Shown: piece by piece, positions 1-8,654 of the stretch | Numbering within the stretch: position 1 is the first letter of the stretch | Layout: the number at the start of each line of letters is the position of its first letter | Source: Shewanella sp. AS1 | Lineage (GTDB): Bacteria; Pseudomonadota; Gammaproteobacteria; Enterobacterales; Shewanellaceae | Direction: 5' to 3' | DNA length: 64,000 bases | NCBI RefSeq assembly: GCF_021412565.1 | Contig: NZ_JAKCLJ010000008.1 | Location: 1 to 64,000 of the forward strand | Translations under genes and position numbers: made by a program | The notes under the pieces: generated by a model | The model's input: the letters and a program-made list of their open reading frames with translations, nothing else | Databases searched by the model: none | What the model was told of the DNA's origin: nothing

Positions 1-267
<267 letters not shown>

Positions 268-801
268 ATCGGAGACTAAATGTGTTTTAGTGGACATTAA
301 GGTGACAGCAAGCACTGAAGGGAATGACGCTGATTTTTGCACATAGCCAAAAGCGCGATTACTTTCTGTATCATGGGTTTTGAAGTAAGTACCGTCCACG
401 CTCATCAGCTTCAACCCACAGCATTGCTCAAATTCACTTTGTTTATCCCATTGCGCCGCAGTGAGTTTGAACAGATAACGCATGGGTTCAAATCCCAGTT
501 TTTCTTTGCCCTTGATAATACTACTGGTCGCCAACGGAGGAAGGTCACCTTTGGCATCTGGGAACGCAAGTTCAAGTCGGTCACAGACCGTTTGAATAGA
601 GCGGTTTCTCAGCAAAGCAATTCCTAGCACTAGCCATACCGCTTGCTCCGCAGGAAAACGACGCTTACGGACAGACGCTCTGCCCGTTTGCTTAACGGCT
701 TCTTCTACCCAGGCTAGCGGAATATGTTTAGCAAAGGCGTTGAGATGACGCTCTTGGCAAAACTCGGCGGTGATCTGTAACTCTTTAGAAAATTCGGACA
801 T
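268..801 (-). pseudogene. IS4-family transposase, truncated by IS3 insertion
   Basis: The N-terminal 178 or so residues match IS4-family transposases: an Nterm_IS4 domain (about 10-110), then the start of the DDE domain with SVDGTYF carrying the first catalytic Asp (about residue 134). After VTLMSTKTHLVSD the frame runs into IS3 DNA and reads nonsense for 29 residues to a stop at 178-180. IS4 transposases are usually over 400 residues, so the second Asp and Glu of the triad are missing and the protein should be inactive. The ATG at 801-799 directly follows a terminator-like hairpin. Confidence 0.8.
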
Positions 802-835
802 AAAAAAATCGGTCTCAACAATGTTGAGACCGATT
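801..835 (-). terminator. Perfect hairpin plus T-run directly before the IS4 transposase start
   Basis: Positions 807-820 and 822-835 form a 14-bp perfect inverted repeat with a one-base centre. On the minus strand the right arm is followed by a run of T (808-802) that touches the ATG at 801. This is an intrinsic-terminator shape facing into the transposase gene. The only Shine-Dalgarno-like bases (GAGA) sit inside the stem. Both features would block transposase expression by readthrough from outside, a known control logic in IS10/IS4-type elements; its use here is inference. Confidence 0.65.
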
Positions 836-925
836 ATGGCGTCTGCTCTGGATCGGTCAATTACTTAAAACGATCGACATTAACCTCTGGGGTCGCCTTT
901 TTATTGGGGGTTATCCGATTAGCGC

Positions 926-1792
926 TTATTTCAATGAGAAATAGATGTCGGTTACCAGCTCATGTTCCGCCACTTCCGGGAAGAAGTTGTGGTACTCGAA
1001 GTAGAGGGGGAAGTCTCTCAGCTCCTCGCCGCTCTGTGGTAACCATTCGCGGTAGAATTGATAAATTTTATCGTCCATCTGATCGTGGGGCCCCTGATGA
1101 CGGATCACGGCGCAGCGGCCACCGGGAATAATCTTAGTGATCACCCCAAACCCGTTGGGCGCCACATCCTGAGTGACTGAGCCGCAGATATCGAAATGAA
1201 ACGCTTCGGGCGGCACGTTATTGGGGTCATTAAAGGGCACGCCTAGGGTCTGGCTGGTGGTGACCGGTGATTCATCCGTCTGTTTGCGCCAGGCGATAAA
1301 CCGCTGGATCGATTGATTGAGTGTGGCGGGGCTGCCTCTGTGTTCGAGCACTGCGACCTTGATGGGGTCTCTTTGGGTCAGTTCGATTTTCATCTTGTGG
1401 TTCCTGATTATGTTGGCCTTGGCATAGTGGGCGTTCCACTGTTCCCATTTGGGCCTCAGCCTGAATTGGGATGGGGTCTGCTGAAACTGCGCCTTAAAAC
1501 TTCTGGAGAAGGACTCGCTGTTTTCAAACCCCGCATCGAGGGCGATCTCGGTGATCTTGACCTCGGGATGAAACACCAGCCGGTACGAGGCCCGCTTGAG
1601 GCGCAACTGGCTGATGTATTTACCCACATTGATGCCGGTATACACCTGAAACTGACGGTGAAAGTGGTATTTAGAAAAGTGGGCCACTTGGCTGAGGGAC
1701 TCGACGCTCAAAGGCCTGTCTAAATGCCGGGCAATATAATCACAAACTGTCTCAATGCGTTTGTTGTACTCTTGACTGGCTTGTGTATTCAT
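926..1792 (-). CDS. AraC-family regulator with GyrI-like effector domain
   Basis: This is a 288-residue transcription regulator of the Rob/SoxS-like class. Residues about 10-110 form a double helix-turn-helix AraC domain (ICDYIARHLDRPLSVESLSQ as first helix set, then ALDAGFENSESFSRSFKAQF with the typical second HTH). From about 130 to the end it matches the GyrI-like small-molecule-binding fold (IKVAVLEHRGSPATL; LYFEYHNFFPEVAEHELVTDIYFSLK). Such proteins sense hydrophobic or cationic drugs and activate efflux or stress genes. It stands alone with no obvious target gene beside it, next to IS debris. The ligand is unknown. Confidence 0.85.
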   Translation of the reverse strand: MNTQASQEYNKRIETVCDYIARHLDRPLSVESLSQVAHFSKYHFHRQFQVYTGINVGKYISQLRLKRASYRLVFHPEVKITEIALDAGFENSESFSRSFKAQFQQTPSQFRLRPKWEQWNAHYAKANIIRNHKMKIELTQRDPIKVAVLEHRGSPATLNQSIQRFIAWRKQTDESPVTTSQTLGVPFNDPNNVPPEAFHFDICGSVTQDVAPNGFGVITKIIPGGRCAVIRHQGPHDQMDDKIYQFYREWLPQSGEELRDFPLYFEYHNFFPEVAEHELVTDIYFSLK

Positions 1793-1873
1793 ATCGGACC
1801 CAATTTCAAGTGAGAGGCCAGTCTACTCGGCCCCGCTGGCTGATACCTGACTCAAATTGCTCAGATGTTAAAA

Positions 1874-2308
1874 TTAGAGTCCGCGGCGTTTCCAGAAGGC
1901 GGCGATCTGGCTCTGCTCATCCTTGTGATGCACATTAAAGGTTTTTTCGGCGACAATTTTGCCGCGAAGCTCTAGCGTCATGCGCCACTTGCCCACCTTA
2001 TTGTGCTCGGGAGCCCAGATGGTATCGCCGAGAAAGAACTTCCAGTCATTGGACTCGACATAGAGCTCGCCCTCGAACGGCGGGCGAATATTGCCATTGT
2101 CATCGGGAATGTCCGGATGATAGATGCAGTATTTCAGCAGTTGATTCTTGGCCTTCTTAATCTGTGCCACGAAACCAAATTCGATATCGATTTGCGCCGG
2201 CACATGGATTGTCGCCTGTAAAAATTTCGGCAGCTGTTCACTCTCTTCATCCCATTTGCTAAAGATCCCAGCCTGCAGGAGAGTGACATCGGCTTTGAGC
2301 TTAGACAC
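1874..2308 (-). CDS. DUF3859 domain protein
   Basis: This is a 144-residue cytosolic-looking protein without signal peptide or membrane segment. Its sequence (VPAQIDIEFGFVAQIKKAKN; WKFFLGDTIWAPEHNKVGKWRMTL) fits the DUF3859 family, a beta-rich domain of unknown function common in marine gammaproteobacteria. It lies 15 bp downstream of the DUF971 gene on the same strand, so the two are probably co-transcribed, but no function can be given. Assignment rests on recognition of the family pattern. Confidence 0.7.
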   Translation of the reverse strand: MSKLKADVTLLQAGIFSKWDEESEQLPKFLQATIHVPAQIDIEFGFVAQIKKAKNQLLKYCIYHPDIPDDNGNIRPPFEGELYVESNDWKFFLGDTIWAPEHNKVGKWRMTLELRGKIVAEKTFNVHHKDEQSQIAAFWKRRGL

Positions 2309-2323
2309 GTGTAAATCCGTTCC

Positions 2324-2716
2324 TTAGTTATGGTACTTAACGGCCATCTCTATCATGGGCTCGCGGCTGGCCTTGGCGGCGCGCAGTCTGGCGAGATAGT
2401 TTTGCCACAGATCCACCTGATTGGTGGCTAAGTCGTGCAACACCTTCCAGGAGTAGAGGCCGGTATCGTGGCCGTCGTCGAACACGATTTTCACCGCATA
2501 GTTACCCACGGGTGTGATGGCAGCTATGTTGACGTTTTTCTTGTGGGTCACCAGCACAGGATTACCGTGGCCATGCACCTCGGCAGAAGGGGAGTAGACC
2601 CGCAGTAACTCGCAGCTTAAGGTATAGGTATTGCCGTCATCGAAGCTGACTTCCAGCAGGCGTGATTTACGCTTGAGTTTTAATCCGCTGACCTTGGGGG
2701 AAAATGTAGCACTCAT
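2324..2716 (-). CDS. DUF971 (gamma-butyrobetaine hydroxylase-like N-terminal domain) protein
   Basis: The 130-residue protein carries a DUF971 domain (about 10-100) with LRVYSPSAEVHG and the motif IVFDDGHDTGLYSWKVLHDL. The domain resembles the zinc-binding N-terminal part of gamma-butyrobetaine hydroxylases and is seen as stand-alone genes near hslU or near iron-sulfur assembly genes. Here it sits 87 bp downstream of hslU, separated by a terminator hairpin, so it is likely to have its own promoter or to depend on readthrough. Function unknown. Confidence 0.75.
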   Translation of the reverse strand: MSATFSPKVSGLKLKRKSRLLEVSFDDGNTYTLSCELLRVYSPSAEVHGHGNPVLVTHKKNVNIAAITPVGNYAVKIVFDDGHDTGLYSWKVLHDLATNQVDLWQNYLARLRAAKASREPMIEMAVKYHN

Positions 2717-2756
2717 GGTGTTTACCCGTGATTGAGAGGTGTTGATCTAAGTGTAG

Positions 2757-2787
2757 GAAAAAATGTGGGCCAAACGCTGACCCACAT
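2757..2787 (-). terminator. Intrinsic terminator after hslVU
   Basis: On the minus strand a 7-bp stem (ATGTGGG, pairing 2781-2787 with 2763-2769) with an 11-nt loop is followed by a T-run (2763-2758). It begins 16 bp after the hslU stop, as expected for the end of the hslVU transcript. Confidence 0.7.
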
Positions 2788-2803
2788 AGTTTGTCGCTTA
2801 AGC

Positions 2804-4129
2804 TTACAGGATAAAGCGGCTGAGATCTTCGTCCTGCACCAGGTTATCCAGATGTGCGTTGACATAATCGGCATCGATCATAGTTGTCGAGCCGGACTTA
2901 TCCGAGGCCTCGAAGGAGATATCTTCCATCAAGCGTTCCATGACTGTGTGCAGACGACGGGCGCCGATATTCTCGGTGCGCTCGTTCACCTGCCAGGCCG
3001 CCTCGGCAATACGCTCGATACCCGATTCGCTGAACTCGATCTTGACCCCTTCGGTGGCCATCAGGGCGACATACTGCTCGGTTAACGAGGCATGAGGCTC
3101 GGTAAGAATGCGCTTAAAGTCATTGGCGGTCAGCGCCTGCAACTCGACGCGGATCGGCAGGCGGCCTTGCAACTCTGGGATCAGATCCGAGGGCTTAGAC
3201 ATCTGGAATGCGCCCGAGGCGATAAACAGTATGTGATCGGTTTTCACCATGCCGTGCTTGGTGGTCACTGTGCAGCCTTCAACCAAAGGTAGTAGGTCGC
3301 GCTGTACCCCTTCACGGGAAACGTCTGGCCCCGAGGTGTCGCCGCGCTTACAGATCTTGTCTATCTCGTCGAGGAACACGATACCGTGCTGCTCGACCAG
3401 ATCGATGGCTTGTTCTTTGAGATCTTCGGCATTGATCAGCTTAGCCGCTTCCTCTTCCACCAACAGCTTATAGGCCTCCTTGATCGGCATCTTACGGCGC
3501 TTGGTTGCACCCGGTCCCATGTTCTGGAACATGCTCTGTAGCTGATTGGTCATCTCTTCCATGCCGGGAGGCGACATGATCTCAATCCCGACCTGAGGCG
3601 CGGCGAGATCTATCTCGATCTCTTTGTCGTCGAGCTGGCCTTCACGCAGCTTCTTGCGAAAGACCTGTCGGGTCGAGGAGTCGCTCTTAGGTTCGCTGTC
3701 CCAATCCTCTTTCGGCTTAGGCAGCAGGGCGTCGAGAATGCGCTCTTCGGCGGCCTCTTCGGCTCTGAACTTGCACTTGGTCATCTGCTCTTCGCGGGTG
3801 AGCTTGATGGCCGCATCTGTGAGATCGCGGATGATCTGCTCCACTTCCTTACCCACATAGCCCACCTCAGTGAACTTGGTGGCTTCCACCTTAATAAAAG
3901 GCGCCTTGGCGAGTTTGGCCAGGCGGCGGGCGATCTCTGTCTTACCCACACCGGTTGGGCCAATCATCAGAATATTCTTGGGTGTGACTTCCTGGCGCAG
4001 CTCGGCATCGAGCTGCATGCGGCGCCAGCGGTTACGTAATGCGATGGCAACCGAGCGTTTGGCCGCTTGCTGACCTATGATGTGGCTGTCCAGCTCATGG
4101 ACAATCTCTCTGGGGGTCATCTCAGACAT
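2804..4129 (-). CDS. hslU: ATP-dependent protease ATPase subunit HslU
   Basis: This 441-residue AAA+ unfoldase (E. coli HslU is 443) unfolds substrates and feeds them into the HslV peptidase in the cytosol during heat shock. Seen in the sequence: Walker A GPTGVGKT at 57-64, Walker [10 protein letters not shown] near 250-257, the HslU-specific intermediate domain (about 110-235), and the C-terminal tail LSRFIL, which in known HslU docks into and activates HslV. It starts 27 bp after hslV in the same operon and is followed by a terminator. Confidence 0.98.
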   Translation of the reverse strand: MSEMTPREIVHELDSHIIGQQAAKRSVAIALRNRWRRMQLDAELRQEVTPKNILMIGPTGVGKTEIARRLAKLAKAPFIKVEATKFTEVGYVGKEVEQIIRDLTDAAIKLTREEQMTKCKFRAEEAAEERILDALLPKPKEDWDSEPKSDSSTRQVFRKKLREGQLDDKEIEIDLAAPQVGIEIMSPPGMEEMTNQLQSMFQNMGPGATKRRKMPIKEAYKLLVEEEAAKLINAEDLKEQAIDLVEQHGIVFLDEIDKICKRGDTSGPDVSREGVQRDLLPLVEGCTVTTKHGMVKTDHILFIASGAFQMSKPSDLIPELQGRLPIRVELQALTANDFKRILTEPHASLTEQYVALMATEGVKIEFSESGIERIAEAAWQVNERTENIGARRLHTVMERLMEDISFEASDKSGSTTMIDADYVNAHLDNLVQDEDLSRFIL

Positions 4130-4156
4130 AATTTTCCCTTAATTCAGTTACCTAAA

Positions 4157-4681
4157 TTAGTAATTCAGTTCTTCAATCGTCTTGAACTGGTTGGTGAACA
4201 CACAGATATCACCCGCAATGGTCAAGGATTTTTCGGCAATTTCACGGGCGCTGAGATCGGTATTTTCCAGCAGGGCGATGGCCGCCGACTGAGCAAAATT
4301 ACCGCCAGAGCCGATGGCGATCAGATCGTTTTCTGGCTGCACCACATCGCCGTTACCTGTGATGATCAAGGAACACTCGGTATCGGCCACGGCTAATAAC
4401 GCCTCGAGTTTGCGTAAGATCTTGTCGGTGCGCCAATCTTTGGCCATCTCGACCGCGGCGCGCATCAGGTGCCCCTGGTGCATCTCCAGCTTGGCCTCAA
4501 AGCGTTCAAACAGGGTGAATGCATCGGCGGTGCCACCGGCAAATCCCGCCAGCACTTTATTGTGGTAGAGACGGCGTACCTTCTTGGCGTTTCCTTTCAT
4601 CACTGTATTTCCCAGTGAGACCTGGCCATCACCGGCGATGACAACTTGATTGTTGCGACGTACTGAAACGATTGTGGTCAC
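4157..4681 (-). CDS. hslV: ATP-dependent protease peptidase subunit HslV
   Basis: A 174-residue proteasome-beta-like threonine peptidase. After removal of Met1 the catalytic residue is Thr2 (MTTIVSVRR). The motif [12 protein letters not shown] and [17 protein letters not shown] are typical of HslV. It forms a dodecamer capped by HslU. It is the first gene of the hslVU operon; a sigma-32 promoter lies at 4740-4767, giving a leader of roughly 50 nt with a small GC-rich hairpin (CGGG...CCCG). Confidence 0.98.
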   Translation of the reverse strand: MTTIVSVRRNNQVVIAGDGQVSLGNTVMKGNAKKVRRLYHNKVLAGFAGGTADAFTLFERFEAKLEMHQGHLMRAAVEMAKDWRTDKILRKLEALLAVADTECSLIITGNGDVVQPENDLIAIGSGGNFAQSAAIALLENTDLSAREIAEKSLTIAGDICVFTNQFKTIEELNY

Positions 4682-4739
4682 GATATTTCCTCTTTTCTAG
4701 CCGCCGGGCAGCAGACCCGTGCGCTGAACAATAGTGTAA

Positions 4740-4767
4740 ATATGGGGGGCGCTTCGAATAATTCAAG
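4740..4767 (-). promoter_or_regulatory. Sigma-32 heat-shock promoter of hslVU
   Basis: On the minus strand CTTGAA (4767-4762) and CCCCATAT (4747-4740) are separated by 14 bp. This fits the RpoH consensus CTTGAA-N13-17-CCCCATNT at every defined base. It points at hslV, whose start lies about 60 bp downstream. The match is direct; that RpoH uses it follows from the known regulation of hslVU. Confidence 0.9.
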
Positions 4768-5132
4768 GGCAAAACCCAATGGGATGATAAATGCTGACTT
4801 TTTGGAAAAGTATGACGCGGGACTTAGTACTAAAGTGGGGGTGCGTAAGTTGAAATATAGCCAGTCGGTGATGAGCTTTAATACCTTAGCTCGATGATGA
4901 AACGGGAGTCGGCTTCCATACTCTGCCTGTTGGCACTAGTTAATAGCTGGGCGTCGATACCTCAGGTTTCGTGCTCTCATCACCAAGCTCGATGAGTTGC
5001 TAGGCCGAGGGGGACTCACATTATGCAGGCAGCCGTTTTCTGCCGTCTGCTTAAGGTGAAACAGGATGAACAATAGCTAGGCTAGTCGCTGAAGGACTAG
5101 CACGATATTAATCACAGTAAAGGATATTACTC
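4768..5132 (+). other. Gene-poor leader region upstream of the curlin-like gene, with a 33-codon ORF and a hairpin
   Basis: Between the hslVU promoter and the curlin-like gene there is no clear gene. A short plus-strand ORF (4894-4995, 33 codons, starting MMKRESASILCLLALV) has a signal-peptide-like hydrophobic core but no clear ribosome site; it may be a remnant or chance. A perfect 7-bp inverted repeat (GCTAGTC 5081-5087, GACTAGC 5095-5101) lies about 30 bp before the gene start and is a candidate leader hairpin or operator. I see no convincing -35/-10 pair. Confidence 0.35.
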
Positions 5133-5909
5133 ATGACTAAGTTACTTCCACTTGCCGCCGCGATCGCAATGGCCGTTAGTTCTGCCCATGTATATGCAAA
5201 TACGGCAACCGCAACTCAAGAAGGTTCAAATAACACGGCAACCATCACCCAGGCTGGTTTTGGTAAAACCGCGACCATTGACACCCTTGGACAATATAGC
5301 AGTGCCCAAATCACTCAGTTGGAGGGGTTTGGTGACAATCACCAAGCCTCTATTGATCAGTGGGGCACCTATGAAGTGAGCGCTACAATCACTCAAAGTG
5401 GTGATAATCTCGACGCACAAATAAGTCAGAATATTGTGGCATTCTCTTCGGCCACAATTGACCAGTCAGGAGAAGATCAGTATGCCAGTGTGAATCAAAG
5501 TGGCAGTTGGGCTCATAATGGTTACCTGACCGCCGATGTGATACAGACAGGTTCTGAGCAGGAAGCTTATGTGGATCAAAGTGGTCAATATAATACCGCC
5601 GATGTGATGCAGAGTGGTTGGGATAACTATGCCGATGTGGATCAGATGGGCGACCATGGTTACGCCGATCTGGATCAGGGAGGTTGGCATAACGAAGCTT
5701 TTGTCGACCAGTCAGGTGGCGATTATAACAACGCTAGTGTGACTCAAGGGGATTTCAGTATCGGTAATGTTGCCCATATTACTCAATCAGGCTATGGGGT
5801 TGGTGGTAATCCTAATAACGCGAGTATAAGCCAGTATGGTTGGAATGATATGGCTTCAATTACTCAGAGTGGTGGAGCGGGGAATACGGCGACAATTACT
5901 CAATATTAG
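5133..5909 (+). CDS. Secreted curlin-repeat protein (CsgA/CsgB-like)
   Basis: A 258-residue protein with a Sec signal peptide (MTKLLPLAAAIAMAVSSAHVYA, cleavage about 22-23) followed entirely by about 20 short repeats of the form xAxIxQxGxxN, for example TATITQAG, SATITQSG and TADVMQSG. This is the curlin repeat that builds amyloid curli fibres; E. coli CsgA has only five. The middle repeats are acidic (ADVDQ, AYVDQ). No csgD, csgE, csgF or csgG lies in the window, so export would need genes elsewhere. RBS AAAGGA lies upstream of the ATG. It may be a fibre subunit or nucleator; amyloid formation is inference. Confidence 0.85.
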   Translation: MTKLLPLAAAIAMAVSSAHVYANTATATQEGSNNTATITQAGFGKTATIDTLGQYSSAQITQLEGFGDNHQASIDQWGTYEVSATITQSGDNLDAQISQNIVAFSSATIDQSGEDQYASVNQSGSWAHNGYLTADVIQTGSEQEAYVDQSGQYNTADVMQSGWDNYADVDQMGDHGYADLDQGGWHNEAFVDQSGGDYNNASVTQGDFSIGNVAHITQSGYGVGGNPNNASISQYGWNDMASITQSGGAGNTATITQY

Positions 5910-6091
5910 ATTGAGTTGTTGGTAAGCATTCACTAACTATATTGAGTTTGTCATGATGGCAAGTTTACCGGGGCTTTCAGAGGGTATCAGTCATAGGTGT
6001 ATTAAAGTTCTCTCTCCACTTTGGTATTGAATGATTGGTACTCTTTGCTTTTTTTGACAGTTTTTTTACTGTTTTGACACTCGTTTTGATC

Positions 6092-6125
6092 AAAAAAGCC
6101 AGCAAGTGATTGCTGGCTTTTTATT
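6092..6125. terminator. Bidirectional terminator between the curlin-like gene and ftsN
   Basis: Stem GCCAGCA (6098-6104) pairs with TGCTGGC (6111-6117), with loop AGTGAT. It is flanked by six A on the left and five T on the right, so it can end transcripts from both the plus-strand curlin-like gene and the converging minus-strand ftsN. Confidence 0.85.
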
Positions 6126-6174
6126 TATATATCAATATATTAAATGGTTTGTGCTTTGAGTTTGTAGCAAAGCC

Positions 6175-6744
6175 TTAGCCTTCCCAAAACCAGATCTGAC
6201 AGCCGTTTAAACCGCCGCGTTGCAGTATATGACGCTGTCTTTCTGCTGCCCGCTTGCGATCATAAGGGCCTAAAACTACCTTATACCAGACACCGTTGCT
6301 ACCTTCTGCCCGGCGAACTTGAGCTTCGAGTCCCTGGAAAGCGATCATCGCCTTCATCTCATTGGCCTGAGTCTCTTTTCTGAAGGAGCCGCACTGCATC
6401 TGGTAGGGACGCGTTGGCTGAGTATCCTCGGGAATATCGACTTCGACCTGTTTATTTTCCAGTTCCTGCTGATAGGTCCACTCCTCCTTAGGTTTAGGAG
6501 GAAGGGCGTTAGGATCTTTCTGTGGCGTCTTAGGCTGAGCCTTGGGTTCAACTACCTTAGTCTTAACCTCAGTATCGGGCGCGCTGTTATTAATACTCCA
6601 GAGAAAATAGCCAAAACCGCCGAGTAATCCCGCCGTAATGATAAACAGCAGAAAAGGAAAACGTCTCTGCGGGGCTTTACGCTTACTTACGTTAGCCGCT
6701 CTCCTCTTCGCCGGTCTTCTGTTAGCGTAGTCCTTATTGCTCAT
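6175..6744 (-). CDS. ftsN: Cell division protein FtsN (SPOR domain)
   Basis: A 189-residue bitopic membrane protein: basic cytosolic N-terminus (MSNKDYANRRPAKRR), one membrane segment about 29-50, a proline/lysine-rich periplasmic linker, and a C-terminal SPOR domain about 112-187 (YQMQCGSFRKETQANEMKA; GPYDRKRAAERQRHIL) that binds denuded septal peptidoglycan. FtsN triggers septal synthesis. Gene order with argS/priA upstream and hslVU beyond matches the ftsN locus of enterobacteria. It is shorter than E. coli FtsN (319), mainly in the linker. It starts 15 bp after argS and is probably in its operon. Confidence 0.88.
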   Translation of the reverse strand: MSNKDYANRRPAKRRAANVSKRKAPQRRFPFLLFIITAGLLGGFGYFLWSINNSAPDTEVKTKVVEPKAQPKTPQKDPNALPPKPKEEWTYQQELENKQVEVDIPEDTQPTRPYQMQCGSFRKETQANEMKAMIAFQGLEAQVRRAEGSNGVWYKVVLGPYDRKRAAERQRHILQRGGLNGCQIWFWEG

Positions 6745-6759
6745 CTTACTCGCCTTATA

Positions 6760-8505
6760 TTACATGCGTTCCAAGGTTTCGATACCCAGTAGATCCAAGC
6801 CTTGTTTCAATGTTTTGGCGGTAAGTTTTGCCAGTAACAAACGACTGTTGCGCTCTTCATCAGAGTCGGCAGCCAGAACCGGGCAGGCTTCGTAGAAGCT
6901 GGAGAAGGCGCCTGCCAGTTCAAACAGATAGCCACAAAGTGCGTGAGGTTGACCCTTATCGACCATACGATTAAGCACTTCGCCAAACTGAGCCAGCTTA
7001 GTGCCCAGCTCTTTCTCCTTGTCGTGCTCAAGCTTGATGCTGGCCTGACTGAGATCCACATCGCTGGCGCGTTTGAAGATACCGGCAACACGTGTGTAGG
7101 CATACAGTAGGTAAGGGGCGGTATTGCCTTCGAAACTCAGCATCTGCTCGAAGCTGAAGATATAGTCGCTGGCACGGTTTTTCGATAGATCGGCATATTT
7201 TACTGAGCTGATACCAACCACTTTGGCTATCTGCTCCAGCTCTTGCTGCTCCATATCCGGATTCTTGCTGCGAACCAGTTCAAGGGCGCGAGTTTCCGCT
7301 TCCGCTAACAGATCCACCAATTTGACTACGCCGCCAGAGCGGGTCTTGAATGGGCGGCCATCTTCGCCGTTCATTGTGCCAAAGCCCATGTGCTCTAGGC
7401 TCATCCCAGGCTTAACGAAATTCGCCTGGCGCGCCAGACTGAAGACCTGCTGGAAATGGAGTCCCTGACGCAGATCCACGAAGTAAAGCGCGCGATCGGC
7501 CTTGAGTACATTAGAGCGATAACGCATGGCGGCCAGATCGCTGGTGGCATAGAGGAAGCCGCCATCGGCTTTCTGGATGATCACAGGCAGAGGCTCGCCC
7601 TCTTTGGTGTGGAACTCATCCTGGAATACCACCTTGGCGCCATTACTTTCAGACAAGAGTCCCTGGGCGTCGAGATCGATAACCACCTGTTCAAGGTCGT
7701 CATTATAGGCACTCTCGCCACGCACATCAGCGCGGGTCAGACTGACCCCGAGACGCTCATACACTTCATGGCAGTGACTCAAAGAGATGTCGTTAAATTC
7801 GCGCCACAGTTTGTTGCAGTATTCGTCGCCCGACTGCAGCTCAACCACGAGTTGACGGGCGCGGGTGGCGAACTCTTGCGATTCATCGAAACGAACCTTG
7901 GCGGCACGGTAGAAGCTTTCCAGATCCGACAGCTCCACTTGCGCCTGCTCGCCATTTTGAGCGCGAAGCTCTTCCATGTAAGCCAGCAGCATACCAAATT
8001 GGGTACCCCAGTCGCCGACATGGTTTTGACGGATCACTTTATGTCCCTGGAACTCCAGTGCCCGCACCACGCTGTCGCCGATAATGGTGGAGCGCAGATG
8101 GCCCACGTGCATCTCTTTAGCGAGGTTGGGGGAAGAGTAATCCACCACCACTGTCTGTGGCTCTGGCAGCGTGACACCCAGATGATCGTCATTAAGGGCC
8201 GTCATCAGCTGATTGGCTAAGGCGTTTTCGTCGATAAAGAAGTTAATAAAACCGGGACCGGCGATCTCTACCTTGGCCACCTGGCTGTCTTGAGGCAGGT
8301 TATCTATGATCAGCTGAGCGATTTCACGGGGATTTTTACGCGCCACTTTCGTTAACATCATGGCGAGGTTGGTGGCAAAATCACCATGGGTTTTGTCTTT
8401 GGTTCGATCGACCTGAATACGCGCGTCAAAGTCTGCAGGAATGATCTCTTGCTGTTTGAGGCTGTGAATTGTTTGTTCGAGCAAAGATTGAATATGTGAT
8501 TTCAT
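6760..8505 (-). CDS. argS: Arginyl-tRNA synthetase
   Basis: A 581-residue class I synthetase that charges tRNA-Arg. Seen: N-terminal Arg-tRNA synthetase additional domain (1-90), HIGH signature as HVGH at 133-136, class I core with [17 protein letters not shown] replacing a canonical KMSKS as in other ArgS, and the C-terminal DALR anticodon-binding domain with the end motif [10 protein letters not shown]. Length is standard (E. coli 577). It lies between priA and ftsN on the same strand. Confidence 0.98.
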   Translation of the reverse strand: MKSHIQSLLEQTIHSLKQQEIIPADFDARIQVDRTKDKTHGDFATNLAMMLTKVARKNPREIAQLIIDNLPQDSQVAKVEIAGPGFINFFIDENALANQLMTALNDDHLGVTLPEPQTVVVDYSSPNLAKEMHVGHLRSTIIGDSVVRALEFQGHKVIRQNHVGDWGTQFGMLLAYMEELRAQNGEQAQVELSDLESFYRAAKVRFDESQEFATRARQLVVELQSGDEYCNKLWREFNDISLSHCHEVYERLGVSLTRADVRGESAYNDDLEQVVIDLDAQGLLSESNGAKVVFQDEFHTKEGEPLPVIIQKADGGFLYATSDLAAMRYRSNVLKADRALYFVDLRQGLHFQQVFSLARQANFVKPGMSLEHMGFGTMNGEDGRPFKTRSGGVVKLVDLLAEAETRALELVRSKNPDMEQQELEQIAKVVGISSVKYADLSKNRASDYIFSFEQMLSFEGNTAPYLLYAYTRVAGIFKRASDVDLSQASIKLEHDKEKELGTKLAQFGEVLNRMVDKGQPHALCGYLFELAGAFSSFYEACPVLAADSDEERNSRLLLAKLTAKTLKQGLDLLGIETLERM

Positions 8506-8654
8506 GGGCGTTTAATCGACAGTAGCAAAGTTCAATAGAACTAAGATAAAAAGACTCAGGGATAACCGCGTATTCTAGCCGTTTATGGGGGTGAATTGCT
8601 ATCCTTTGGCGGCAAATTCATGGTCAATTTGGCAGAATTTTACCCAGGTCACCC

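Larger units (their letters stand above)
268..881 (-). mobile_element. IS4-family element, transposase-proximal fragment
   Basis: The fragment is the left part of an IS4-type element. Reading on the minus strand it has a terminal sequence (about 881-853, with AATGTCGATCG at the tip and TTGACCGATCC inside, resembling IS4 ends as I recall them), then a perfect hairpin, then the transposase start. The element is cut at about 268 by the IS3-type insertion, so its C-terminal coding part is displaced or lost. The outer boundary is an estimate from similarity to the IS4 end layout. Confidence 0.6.

Noticed and set aside
7456..8220. Long plus-strand open frame (254 codons)
   Set aside because: It lies entirely opposite argS, whose protein is conserved end to end; the frame has no domain, ribosome site or promoter and is a shadow of codon bias.
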